Shown: positions 8,448-16,636, counted from the first letter of the stretch. The stretch: DNA of 64,000 bases from Fimadaptatus sp050946055 (GCA_050946055.1 JBMNUB010000002.1:62001-126000); one strand, 5' to 3'. Made by a program: numbers and translations. The notes: a model not told the origin generated them from the letters alone.

Positions 8448-9692
8448 ATGCTGGCTGGAAACGAAGGGAAACTGGTGCGCCGCGTGGTGTCGTTTCACGA
8501 TGGCGATGCCTTTGAGCGCGACCTGGTCAGCATTAGCGGCGTGACGACCTGCATAGAGCGCATACCCGTGGCCGATCAGCGCGCTATGCGCGCATGGGTG
8601 ATGCAGCTGGATAGATATGTGGACGCGATTACCCCGCCGTATTACACGGCGCTGGCGGGAGTGAACGATGATGACGGCGACGAACTGAGCAGCATGCGCG
8701 CGCAGACCGCGCAGATGCGCGACGAAGCGCGCCGCGAGGATGAACGCCGCGAGGAGGAAGAGCTGGACAGGCTGGCCGCAGAGGGCCGCCGCCGCTCGGG
8801 ACGCGAGCCCGAGCCGCAGCCCGATGCGCGCGCGCCCCGGCGCAGCTTCAGCCGCGTGGACACGGGCGAGGATGCGCGCCCCGAGCAGAGAAGCTATGAG
8901 CGCGAGGACGAGGGTTACGTGCGCAGCGCGGGCAGGGACAGGTATTCGGCCATGCGCAACTCCGACATGGGCGGCGATGAGCGCCGCGTGGATGCCGGGC
9001 AGCGCATGACGTATGAGGGTACGCGGCACATGCAGACTTCCGCGCCCATAAATGCGCCCGCAGTCGAACCGCCCAGACCCCGGCGCAGGGCCGTACCCAA
9101 GTCCACGGAATCCGTGATAAGCTCGCTGGGACTGGACGGAGCCATGCTCTGCTCCATGCTCACCGACGGCTCGTTCCTGCGCTATGTGCTGGAGCGCAGG
9201 ATGATATTCGCCACGTGGCGGCGCGGCTGGATAAACAAGCGCACCCGCGCATATGTGGCCGACGCTTCGGTAAGTCAGGCCACGGTCGCAGAGCTTCAGC
9301 TGGCGGGAGTGCGCATGGACGCGCTGCGCACGCGCGACTCGGTATCCGCATCGCGCCGCGCCCAGCGCATAGCGCAGGCCGACGTGATATTCGACAGCGC
9401 CAGGGGGCTTATAGAGGACGCGGGCGCGCCGGACGCGCGGCTGGACCTAAGCGGCAAGCTGCTGGTATGCGATTCGCTCAGGGATCGTCAGGCCGAGGAG
9501 CTGAGGCACATGGGACTTAGGCGCGTGGCGGTGTTCACGCCCAGACCCGAGGGCGCGTATGTGTCCACGGCGGAGCTGGAGGCCATGCTGTCGTTCGTGT
9601 TTGACAGGGAGCCGCGCTATCTGCACCTGACCGATTGGGAAAAGCTGCTGGACGACGCAAGGCTGTATCAGGATATGTTTGCGCTCAGGTGA
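8448..9692 (+). CDS. Hypothetical protein with long charged linker, family not recognised
   Basis: Starts at ATG 8448 behind AAGGAGG (8436-8442); the open frame extends further upstream through the promoter, so longer starts are rejected. The product is 414 residues. Residues 1-75 are a compact N-terminal domain. Residues 80-220 are very rich in Arg, Glu and Asp (disordered or coiled). Residues 225-414 form a second folded region with evenly spaced hydrophobics, containing SVISSLGLDGAML and a FDSARGLIEDAGAPDARLDL segment that looks like alternating alpha/beta. No catalytic motif, signal peptide or membrane helix is evident. It has its own regulated-looking promoter and a long terminator hairpin after the stop, so it is probably a single-gene unit. 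Confidence 0.75.
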   Translation: MLAGNEGKLVRRVVSFHDGDAFERDLVSISGVTTCIERIPVADQRAMRAWVMQLDRYVDAITPPYYTALAGVNDDDGDELSSMRAQTAQMRDEARREDERREEEELDRLAAEGRRRSGREPEPQPDARAPRRSFSRVDTGEDARPEQRSYEREDEGYVRSAGRDRYSAMRNSDMGGDERRVDAGQRMTYEGTRHMQTSAPINAPAVEPPRPRRRAVPKSTESVISSLGLDGAMLCSMLTDGSFLRYVLERRMIFATWRRGWINKRTRAYVADASVSQATVAELQLAGVRMDALRTRDSVSASRRAQRIAQADVIFDSARGLIEDAGAPDARLDLSGKLLVCDSLRDRQAEELRHMGLRRVAVFTPRPEGAYVSTAELEAMLSFVFDREPRYLHLTDWEKLLDDARLYQDMFALR

Positions 9693-9746
9693 GCGCAGGG
9701 GTTGACATTTGGGCAGTTAGGAAATTCAGGTGAGTTTGGGAAGTTC

Positions 9747-9857
9747 GCGGGCGCGCTGCGTCCCCGATATTTGACAGGCATAATGGCGAAGGGCCGAAGC
9801 TGATGCTTCGGATACAGGCGTGTTTGTCATGCGGGGATGCGGCGCGTCCGCTTTTTA
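9747..9857 (+). terminator. Long branched hairpin ending in a T run
   Basis: The outer arms GCGGGCGCGCTGCGTCCCCG (from 9747) and CGGGGATGCGGCGCGTCCGC (9832-9851) pair over 20 bp with three G-U pairs, followed by TTTTT. Inside lies a second perfect hairpin, CCGAAGC-TGAT-GCTTCGG (9794-9811). The size and branching are more than a simple terminator needs. Confidence 0.6.
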
Positions 9858-9939
9858 TATCGGCTATATCCAGAAACGAACGTATCAAACTGCATAGCAA
9901 AGATGCTCCATAAAAGTAAGGAAAGTGGGATGTTCCGCA

Positions 9940-11538
9940 ATGAAACATGATGACCACTCAAACGGACAGGACAGGGAGATGCCTCCACCCAGACCGGACG
10001 GCGCATCAGGACAGGCCGGTTCCAATCAGGTGCAAAGCCAACCCGCCGCGCAGGAAAGCACAGCGCTTGCGCAGCATGCCGAAAATGCCGGTGCCGCTCA
10101 GCTCGCGCCCGATACGGGTAGGCCGAAAGCCGCTGCGCGCCCGCGCATGATGCACAGGCAGAGATACCGGCTGCGCATTAACTGGAGCGCGCTGTCGCTC
10201 AATGGATTCAGCCCGCGCAAGGTGGCGCACAGGCTCAAGCTGTCGCTGCTGGAGGGCTGGTACTCGCCGGGCGACTGCGCCAGTCAGGACAGGGCGCGCC
10301 TGCTCGTGCTCAACTATACCGCCAACATAATAGCCAACCTGATAGGCGGCAGCTTCTTCACGGGCCTTTTGCTGCTGATGGACGCGGATGACGGCTTCAT
10401 AGGCACTATGAGCATGATAGGCGTGGCCGCCAACATGGTGCAGATGTTCGCGCCGCTGCTGCTGGAGCGCTTTAAGAAGCGCAAACCGCTGCTGCTGGCC
10501 ATGCGCGCAAGCACAATGGTCATAAACATACTTGTCATAGGTCTTATACCGCTTGCGCCGATAGGCAAACAGGCGCAGCTGACGCTCGTGGGCGTGTGCG
10601 TGGCCGTTGTGAACTTCGTGGGCGCGCTGGCTGCGCCGGGCATAACCGTGTGGCATCTGCAATCAATACCGCCGCGCGTGCGCTCGGGCTTCTTCTCGCT
10701 GGTCACAATGACCGTAGGCTCGGTTGTTGCGATATTCAATCTGCTGGGCAGCACGGTCGTGGATGCGTTCACGGCGCACGGCAATGAGTATGGCGGCCTT
10801 ATGGCGCTGCGCATATTCGCATTTGCATTGTATGTTGTGGACTTCTATCTGTACATGCGCATAAAGGAGTATCCTTACGAGGATTCGGGCGAGCGATTTA
10901 AGCTGCGCGATCTGTTTGCGCTGCCGCTCAAGAACCGCATATACCTGCGCACGATAGCGATAGTGTTCCTCTGGAACGTGACCGCCAACATACCCGGCTC
11001 GTACTACACGGTGTATCTGCTCAAGAACCTCAATGTGTCGTACACGTACATAATGATAATGAACATGCTCAACGTACCCATAGTGCTGCTGCTCACGCGC
11101 GTCTGGTCGCGCATATCCAGCGGGCGCTCGCCGTTCAAGGTGCTGAGCATGGGCATGAGCATGTACCTGCTGCACTACATAGGTCTGGCGTTCGTGGGGC
11201 AGAATACGCTGTTCATATACCCGATAACGCTGATATGGGCGTTCGTGATGGCGATAGGCATAAATCTGCCATTTGCCAGCATACCGTATGTGAACATACC
11301 GCGCGAGCGGCAGACGGTGTTCATAGGCTTCTATTCGACCATGGCAAACTTTGCGGCGCTGATAGGCGTTGCGATAGGCAAGTACTTCATCGCCGCGACC
11401 GAGGAGCTGAAGATAAGCATATTCGGCTTTGAGATGATAAACAAGCAGTACCTTCTGCTGCTGACGGCGGCACTAATGGCGATAGCGACGCTGCTGGTAC
11501 ACCGCATAGACAAGGTGACACCCTACGAGGACGGCTGA
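9940..11538 (+). CDS. MFS-type transporter
   Basis: I place the start at ATG 9940 with AAGGAAAG (9918-9925) somewhat far upstream; GTG 9925 overlaps that site. The product is about 532 residues. Residues 1-70 are Gln/Ala/Pro-rich and probably disordered. After a basic stretch come about twelve hydrophobic segments (from near residue 110 to the end), with the cytoplasmic loop between TM2 and TM3 ending RFKKRKPLLL, typical of major facilitator proteins. A LEGWYSPGDCASQDRARL segment before TM1 is a feature seen in some Clostridia MFS proteins of unknown substrate. It stands alone on its transcript; element A begins 47 bases after the stop. Confidence 0.8.
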   Translation: MKHDDHSNGQDREMPPPRPDGASGQAGSNQVQSQPAAQESTALAQHAENAGAAQLAPDTGRPKAAARPRMMHRQRYRLRINWSALSLNGFSPRKVAHRLKLSLLEGWYSPGDCASQDRARLLVLNYTANIIANLIGGSFFTGLLLLMDADDGFIGTMSMIGVAANMVQMFAPLLLERFKKRKPLLLAMRASTMVINILVIGLIPLAPIGKQAQLTLVGVCVAVVNFVGALAAPGITVWHLQSIPPRVRSGFFSLVTMTVGSVVAIFNLLGSTVVDAFTAHGNEYGGLMALRIFAFALYVVDFYLYMRIKEYPYEDSGERFKLRDLFALPLKNRIYLRTIAIVFLWNVTANIPGSYYTVYLLKNLNVSYTYIMIMNMLNVPIVLLLTRVWSRISSGRSPFKVLSMGMSMYLLHYIGLAFVGQNTLFIYPITLIWAFVMAIGINLPFASIPYVNIPRERQTVFIGFYSTMANFAALIGVAIGKYFIAATEELKISIFGFEMINKQYLLLLTAALMAIATLLVHRIDKVTPYEDG

Positions 11539-11584
11539 CAGCGGCAGAAGCGCGCAATGAACGGAGACAGGCAAACGTCCGGCA

Positions 11585-11897
11585 AGCGGGCGCGGCTTTA
11601 GCCGCGCCCGCGCTGCTTGTCAAAGCGTCTTTTTGATAAGCGTGGACGGTGGAGAAGCTCCCCCGCCACTGCCACCCCTACTCAGTTTCCACTGAAATCC
11701 TTAAGGTTTACGGGCGTGGAAACTGCAAGGTAGGTATGCTGCTCCGGGAAATGGGATTTCCCGCCGCAAAAATATCCACGCGCCCAGCGCACATGTCGCT
11801 GGGCGCTACCTAAGTCGAGAGGGCTGCGAGGCCCGCCGAGCTCTCCGGGGGTTTTTGACAGTCTGAGCGGGCGCGGCTTTAGCCGCGCCCGCGCTGC
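11585..11897 (+). mobile_element. Element A: structured repeat element flanked by a duplicated terminator-like hairpin
   Basis: A 249-base core (11617-11865) sits between two identical 32-base copies (11585-11616 and 11866-11897) of a perfect hairpin (GCGGGCGCGGC-TTTA-GCCGCGCCCGC). The core starts TTGTCAAA and ends TTTTTGACAGTCTG, so its ends are inverted. It shares with elements B and C the blocks CCGCCACTGCCACCCCT, CAGTTTCCAC...GTGGAAACTG (a stem), AAAAATATCC, CACATGTCGC and TCGAGAGGGCTGCG. Stems visible here are CAGTTTCCAC/GTGGAAACTG and GCGCCCAGCG/CGCTGGGCGC. There is no protein-coding capacity. It is oriented like the upstream MFS gene, whose terminator the first hairpin probably is. I infer a non-coding mobile element with a hairpin target duplication. 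Confidence 0.7.
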
Positions 11898-11939
11898 ACT
11901 ATCCGCCAGCCGTGTGGAGCGAGCCTGCTTGCGTAGGCG

Positions 11940-12165
11940 AGGTGGTCATGCGTGCGGGTGAGCCGTGCACAACTAAGCCGCGCAGCGCGAGTATGATTGC
12001 GGTGGCGATGAGGTGGTCATGCATGCGGGTGAGCCGCGCGCAACTGAGCCGCGCAATGCGAGCCTGATTGCAGCGGCGAGATTGACATGCGCGCAACTGA
12101 GCCGCGCAGCGCGGGCCTGATTGCGTCGGCGAGATGGCCATGCGTGCGGATGAGCCGCGCGCGGC
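11940..12165. repeat. Degenerate tandem repeats (about 71 bp)
   Basis: GGTGGTCATGC recurs at 11941 and 12012, each followed by GTGCGGGTGAGCC and further shared sequence. A truncated unit lies near 12085 and another partial unit at 12131-12165. No gene is visible in the stretch. Confidence 0.7.
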
Positions 12166-12247
12166 CACATATTTACTATCTACATCAAACGAATGTGACG
12201 CTCAAGGCAAAAAGTGATGAAAAAAGCGGAGTACAAGGCGCTCACGG

Positions 12248-12277
12248 TTGACAAGTTAACACGTAATACAGTATACT
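12248..12277 (+). promoter_or_regulatory. Strong sigma-A promoter upstream of element B and greA
   Basis: TTGACA (12248-12253), an 18-base spacer, TATACT (12272-12277). Transcription would begin near 12284 and run through a hairpin (GTCGGCG/CGCCGAC, 12304-12327) into element B. It could serve greA with element B in its leader, or a separate short RNA ending at the hairpin near 12645. Confidence 0.65.
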
Positions 12278-12340
12278 TGCTAGGAAACTGTTGAAGCTGG
12301 GACGTCGGCGTGTGTGGAGCTCGCCGACGCTTCATATCAA

Positions 12341-12644
12341 ACGGCACGCCAAACGCCGTTTGGGCTTGTCAAAGAACTCTTTTTGACAAGCTGGCGGACG
12401 GGAGAGAAGCTTCCCCCCGCCACTGCCACCCCTTTGCAGTTTCCGCAGAAACCCTGAATGTTTTCGGGCGTGGAAGCTGCAAGGAAGATATTTTTACTCC
12501 GGAAATGGGAATTCCCATGCGTAAAAATATCCCCGCGCTCACTGAACATGTCGCCGGGCGCGATTGGAAGTCGAGAGGGCTGCGGCCCTCTCGAACTATT
12601 CTGGGGTTTTTGACAGCCTAAGACGGCGTGCCAAACGCCGTTTG
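12341..12644 (+). mobile_element. Element B: second copy of the structured repeat element
   Basis: The core 12363-12622 lies between ACGGCACGCCAAACGCCGTT-type hairpins at 12341-12362 and 12623-12644 (22 bases, two differences). The core opens with a hairpin GCTTGTCAAA/TTTTGACAAGC and ends TTTTTGACAGCC. It keeps the shared blocks of A and C. Stems include GCAGTTTCCGC/GTGGAAGCTGC (kept by G-U pairs), GATATTTTTAC/GTAAAAATATC (perfect) and GAGAGGGC/GCCCTCTC (perfect). A 103-codon ORF crosses it, but it runs through the palindromes and has no ribosome site, so I do not call a gene. Confidence 0.7.
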
Positions 12645-12655
12645 TTATTTATTTG
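12623..12655 (+). terminator. Terminator-like hairpin between element B and greA
   Basis: ACGGCGT-GCCAA-ACGCCGT, a perfect 7-bp stem, followed by TTGTTATTTATTT. It is the right-hand flank copy of element B. If active it would stop transcription from the 12248 promoter just before greA. Confidence 0.55.
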
Positions 12656-12688
12656 TGGCTAAGGCCATGACAGGGAGGAAGTTTTAAT

Positions 12689-13177
12689 ATGGCACAGGAT
12701 CAGAACGGCCAGTTTGTAATGACTCAGGAGGGTTATAATAAGCTGCAGGAGGAGCTGAACTACCTGCGCGAGACCAAGCGCGCCGAAGTCGCGGAGAAGA
12801 TACGCGTGGCGCGCGGCTTTGGCGACCTGAGCGAGAACGCCGAGTATGAGGAGGCCAAGAACGAGCAGGCCTTCATGGAGGGGCGCATACAGGAGCTGGA
12901 CAACATGCTGCGCAACGCGCAGATAGTCAACTCCAACAATGTCGCCAGCGATGAGGTCGGCCTAGGCTCCACCGTGCGCGTGCTGGACATAGAGTTCGAC
13001 GAGGAGGACGAGTACACCATAACCGGCTCCACCGAGGCGGACATAACCCAGAACCGCATATCCAACGAGTCCCCGATGGGCGCGGCGCTGCTGGGCGCGC
13101 ACGTGGGCGACACCGTTGAGGTAGAGGCTCCCGACGGCATGCTAAAGATGAAGGTCATTTCGGTGAGGAAGAACTAA
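12689..13177 (+). CDS. greA: Transcription elongation factor GreA
   Basis: A 162-residue protein of normal GreA length. The N-terminal coiled coil (residues 12-80) carries the LSENAEYEEAKNEQAF tip motif whose acidic residues stimulate RNA cleavage in backtracked RNA polymerase. The C-terminal FKBP-like domain ends in the family pattern SPMGAALLGAHVGDTVEVEAP. GGGAGGAAG (12672-12680) precedes the ATG. lysS follows 66 bases later, a pairing (greA-lysS) common in Bacillota. No clean promoter is seen between 12656 and 12688, so it depends on readthrough or on the 12248 promoter. Confidence 0.97.
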   Translation: MAQDQNGQFVMTQEGYNKLQEELNYLRETKRAEVAEKIRVARGFGDLSENAEYEEAKNEQAFMEGRIQELDNMLRNAQIVNSNNVASDEVGLGSTVRVLDIEFDEEDEYTITGSTEADITQNRISNESPMGAALLGAHVGDTVEVEAPDGMLKMKVISVRKN

Positions 13178-13243
13178 TAGACGCGCGCGGCGCACAATAT
13201 GCGGCGCGACACATATGCGAAAAAATGGAGAGTGTTTTTTGAC

Positions 13244-15238
13244 ATGGCAAATGAGGAAATAAGGCCGCAGGATCTGAGCGAACAGGAGCAGATACGCCGC
13301 GACAAGCTGCGCACGCTGGCCGGGGCCGGTCACGATCCCTATAAGCTGACCCGCTTTGACGTAACGCATCATTCCGGCGAGGCCGTCTCTGAGTACGAGA
13401 GCGCCGAGGCCGCTTATCGCGCCGAGCGCGGCGAGGATGCCGATATCGAGGGCATGCCTGCCTGCAAGGTGGTAATAGCAGGCCGCATGATGTCGCGCCG
13501 CGTGATGGGCAAGGCCAGCTTCTGTCACGTCATGGACAGGGATGGCCAGATACAGGTATACGTGCGCCGAGACAACGTGGGCGAAGAGGCATATGCCGCG
13601 TTCAAGGATCTGGACATAGGCGACATAGTGGGCGTGAAGGGCGAGATGTTCCGCACGCGCACCGGCGAGCTTTCGGTCAAGGCCGACGAGTTTACGCTCC
13701 TTAGCAAGTCGCTGCGCCCTCTGCCCGAGAAGTTCCACGGCCTCAAGGACCGCGAGATGCGCTATCGCCAGCGCTATGTAGACCTCATAATGAACCCCGA
13801 GGTGCGCAAGACATTCGAGGTGCGCTCCCGCTTCATAAAGTACATGCGCTCCTATCTCGACGAGCGCGGCTATATCGAAGTGGAGACGCCCGTGCTCAAC
13901 ACCATAGCGGGCGGCGCGACCGCGCGTCCCTTTATCACGCACCACAACACTCTGGACATAGACATGTACATGCGCATAGCCACAGAGCTGGCGCTCAAGC
14001 GCCTGATAGTGGGCGGCATGGAGCGCGTGTATGAGATAGGCCGCATATTCCGCAACGAGGGCATGGACCCGCGCCACAACCCCGAGTTCACTACGATAGA
14101 GCTGTATCAGGCCTATGGCGATTACACCGACATGATGGATATCGCCGAGGGCATCATAAGCGGCGCCGCGCGCGAGATACTGGGTACCTATCAGATAGAG
14201 TGGATGGGCGAGAAGATAGACCTTACCCCCGGCTGGCCGCGCATGACCATGGCCGAGGCCGTAAAGAAGTACGTGGGCATAGACTTCATGGCCATAAGCG
14301 ACGATGCCGATGCCGTGGCCGCCGCCAAGTCCGTGGGCGTGGAGCTGCCCGAGACCGCCGACAAGACCTGGGGCAATGCGCTCTATGAGTGCTTCGACCA
14401 GAAGGTCGAGGAAAAGCTGGTGCAGCCGGTGTTCATAACCACCTACCCGGTCGAGGTATCGCCGCTGGCCAAGCACTGCCCGGATGACGACCGCCTGACC
14501 GAGAGGTTTGAGTTCTTCATCTGCCGCAGCGAGATAGGCAACGCCTTCTCCGAACTCAACGACCCCATAGACCAGCGCGAGCGCTTCCTCAAGCAGGTCG
14601 AGCTGCGCGCCAAGGGCGACGATGAGGCCGGCATGATGGACGACGACTTCATTGCCGCGCTGGAGTATGGCATGCCCCCGACCGGCGGCATGGGCATAGG
14701 CGTGGATCGCGTGGTCATGATGCTGACCAACTCCGACACCATACGCGAGGTAATACTGTTCCCGACCATGAAGCCCATGGGCAAGGCCGACAAGCCCGCC
14801 GATGCGCCCGCCGCACCCGCCGTTCAGGCGTCTGCTGAGCCTTCGGCACCCGCACAGCCCATAGACTTTACCGGGGTCAAGATAGAGCCGCTGTTTGAGG
14901 AGTTCGTTGACTTTGACACATTTGCCAAGTCCGACTACCGTGCGGTCAAGGTGCTGGCCTGCGAAGCCGTGAAGAAGAGCAAGAAGCTGCTCAAGTTCAC
15001 GCTGGATGACGGCGTGCGCAAGGATCGCGTGATACTGTCGGGCATACATGAGTACTATGAGCCGGAAGAGCTGGTGGGCAAGACCTGCATAGCCATAGTC
15101 AATCTGCCGCCCCGCAAGATGATGGGCATAGACTCCGAGGGCATGCTGATATCCGCCGTGCATGAGGTGGATGGCCACGAGGGTCTGAACCTTCTTATGG
15201 TGGATGACAGGATACCCGCAGGCGCCAAGCTGTACTGA
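13244..15238 (+). CDS. lysS: Lysyl-tRNA synthetase (class II) fused to a C-terminal tRNA-binding domain
   Basis: The start is set at ATG 13244 (GGAGAG nearby; the in-frame ATG at 13199 has no site), giving 664 residues. Residues about 50-160 form the OB-fold anticodon-binding domain (RMMSRRVMGKASF). Residues 170-510 form the class II catalytic domain, with FEVRSRFIKYMRSYLDERG, RNEGMDPRHNPEFTTIE (motif 2) and GMGIGVDRVVMMLT (motif 3). After an Ala/Pro linker, residues about 555-664 match the Trbp111/EMAPII-like tRNA-binding domain normally found at the end of MetRS (RVILSGIHEYYEPEELVGK, LPPRKMMGIDSEGM). The usual bacterial LysRS ends near 500 residues, so this fusion is unusual. The added domain should raise tRNA affinity; that is an inference. 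Confidence 0.95.
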   Translation: MANEEIRPQDLSEQEQIRRDKLRTLAGAGHDPYKLTRFDVTHHSGEAVSEYESAEAAYRAERGEDADIEGMPACKVVIAGRMMSRRVMGKASFCHVMDRDGQIQVYVRRDNVGEEAYAAFKDLDIGDIVGVKGEMFRTRTGELSVKADEFTLLSKSLRPLPEKFHGLKDREMRYRQRYVDLIMNPEVRKTFEVRSRFIKYMRSYLDERGYIEVETPVLNTIAGGATARPFITHHNTLDIDMYMRIATELALKRLIVGGMERVYEIGRIFRNEGMDPRHNPEFTTIELYQAYGDYTDMMDIAEGIISGAAREILGTYQIEWMGEKIDLTPGWPRMTMAEAVKKYVGIDFMAISDDADAVAAAKSVGVELPETADKTWGNALYECFDQKVEEKLVQPVFITTYPVEVSPLAKHCPDDDRLTERFEFFICRSEIGNAFSELNDPIDQRERFLKQVELRAKGDDEAGMMDDDFIAALEYGMPPTGGMGIGVDRVVMMLTNSDTIREVILFPTMKPMGKADKPADAPAAPAVQASAEPSAPAQPIDFTGVKIEPLFEEFVDFDTFAKSDYRAVKVLACEAVKKSKKLLKFTLDDGVRKDRVILSGIHEYYEPEELVGKTCIAIVNLPPRKMMGIDSEGMLISAVHEVDGHEGLNLLMVDDRIPAGAKLY

Positions 15239-15245
15239 CAGCCAT

Positions 15246-15291
15246 GCGGCGGCGCAAAGGGGCATTGTGCTGTGCGCCCTTTGCGCGCCGC
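15246..15291 (+). terminator. Hairpin after lysS
   Basis: The arms GCGGCGGCGCAAAGGGGC and GCGCCCTTTGCGCGCCGC pair almost completely, seven bases after the lysS stop. There is no T run, so the terminator call is tentative. Confidence 0.5.
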
Positions 15292-15380
15292 AGACATGCC
15301 CCCGCCGTCAAACGGGCGGCACTGCGCCGCCTGAATGCTGAGCATGCGCAGCTCTTAAGGGCACGAAAGGATGTGTACCC

Positions 15381-16226
15381 ATGCCCGATACGCGAATTAC
15401 CAAGGAACGACTGAAGAATCACTGGATGTACAGCTCATGGAAATACCTGCTGATGATAGTGATATTTGTAGCGGGCTGGAACCTCATATACAGCATAACC
15501 GAGTACAGGCCGCCGCGCGAGCGCAAGCTGGAGCTGTATGTGCTAAGCGACGCTTACGTGACTGAAAACATCGAGACTCTGGAGGCCGAACTTGCGCCGC
15601 TGTTCGTGGGCGAAGAAGAGGGCGACATGGAGGAGTTCGGCATATACGTGATGAACTACGGCGGCGAGGACGACATGTATGGGCCGCAGCTGCTCATGAC
15701 GCGCCTTGCATCGCTGGAGGGCGACGTGTACATGGTGGATGAATCCACGCTGACCATGCTCATATCGCAGGAGCTGGCGCTGCCTCTGGACGATTACATA
15801 GCCACGGGCGCGCTGAACGTGGAAGGTCAGAACCTGGAAACGGTTACGCGCACTGCACCGCTGGGCGAGGATGAGGAAGGCAACACGATATACAGCGATG
15901 AGCGCCATGTGTACGCGCTGCCCGCACAGCCGCTGTACGGCTTGATAGCGGATGACATAATCGACAACCGCGGGCTGTACTTCGTGATAATGTCCTACAC
16001 CGAGAAGCCGGACATGTGCGTGGAGCTGCTCAACGAGCTGACCGCGCGCTTCCTCAGGGCCAAGCCGGACTGGCTGCTGGAATCCGAGGAGCGCCAGCGT
16101 CAGGAGATAGCCGCGCTGCCCTCCGAGCTGACCGTGGATGCGCTCAAGGCGCAGGCCACGCCCGAGCCGACCGCTGATCCTGCGTCGGCGACTCAGGCCC
16201 CCGAAGATGGACAGGATGCGGCTTGA
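15381..16226 (+). CDS. Membrane-anchored extracytoplasmic protein, family not recognised
   Basis: A 281-residue protein with GAAAGGA before the ATG. Residues 1-22 are hydrophilic and cytoplasmic, residues 23-40 are one membrane helix (YLLMIVIFVAGWNLIYS) and the rest lies outside. The ectodomain has alternating hydrophobic strands (KLELYVLSDAYV, EGDVYMVDESTLTMLIS) that resemble the fold of periplasmic solute-binding proteins, but no transporter gene adjoins it. The last 30 residues are Thr/Pro/Ala-rich. The function is unknown. It stands alone, followed by a strong terminator. Confidence 0.7.
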   Translation: MPDTRITKERLKNHWMYSSWKYLLMIVIFVAGWNLIYSITEYRPPRERKLELYVLSDAYVTENIETLEAELAPLFVGEEEGDMEEFGIYVMNYGGEDDMYGPQLLMTRLASLEGDVYMVDESTLTMLISQELALPLDDYIATGALNVEGQNLETVTRTAPLGEDEEGNTIYSDERHVYALPAQPLYGLIADDIIDNRGLYFVIMSYTEKPDMCVELLNELTARFLRAKPDWLLESEERQRQEIAALPSELTVDALKAQATPEPTADPASATQAPEDGQDAA

Positions 16227-16285
16227 GCCATAGGCGCAGAGGACTGTGCCGCATGCATGGACAAGGCGATATATAGATGCCAGCA

Positions 16286-16321
16286 AAGGCGTTCTCCGGC
16301 ACTGCCGGAGAGCGCCTTTTT
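16286..16321 (+). terminator. Strong intrinsic terminator
   Basis: AGGCGTTCTCCGGC-ACT-GCCGGAGAGCGCCT followed by TTTTT, 60 bases after the previous stop. One G-U pair in the stem. Confidence 0.9.
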
Positions 16322-16330
16322 GCGTGCCGG

Positions 16331-16635
16331 CCGCGCGGCAAGGTGGTATTGTGGATTGCTGCCGCTGAAGTGGAAAGCGCGCGCAAGCGCCGCAATGCTT
16401 TAAGCGGAATGGAATATGTGGCATGGGCGGGGCGCGCTGCCTGTGTCGTGGAGCCGCGCGGCAAGGTGGTATTGTGGCTTGCTGACGCTGAAGTGCAAGG
16501 CGCACGCAAGCGCCGCAATGCTTTAAGCGGAATGAGATATGTGGCATGGGCGGGGCGCGCTGCCTGTGTCGTGGAGCCGCGCGGCAAGGTGGTATCGTGG
16601 CTTGCTGACGCTGAAGTGCAAGGCGCACGCAAGTA
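16331..16635. repeat. 123-bp tandem repeat, 2.5 copies, non-coding
   Basis: CCGCGCGGCAAGGTGGTAT starts units at 16331, 16454 and 16577. Units two and three are nearly identical, and unit one differs at about 10 positions. The period is a multiple of three, so it stays open in one frame, but there is no ribosome site or recognisable protein. Confidence 0.9.
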
Positions 16636-16636
16636 G

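Noticed and set aside
12310..12621. 103-codon ORF across element B
   Set aside because: It runs through several palindromes, has no ribosome site, and copies A and C do not keep the frame. Treated as structured non-coding sequence.
11585..12644. Elements A-C as group II introns or insertion sequences
   Set aside because: No reverse transcriptase or transposase, no recognisable domain V, and a core of only about 250 bases. They could still be non-autonomous derivatives.
13100..13243. T-box or lysine riboswitch before lysS
   Set aside because: The greA-lysS gap is only 66 bases and has no specifier loop or antiterminator features.
16277..16636. 119-codon ORF over the 123-bp repeats
   Set aside because: Open only because the period is a multiple of three; no start signal and no recognisable protein.
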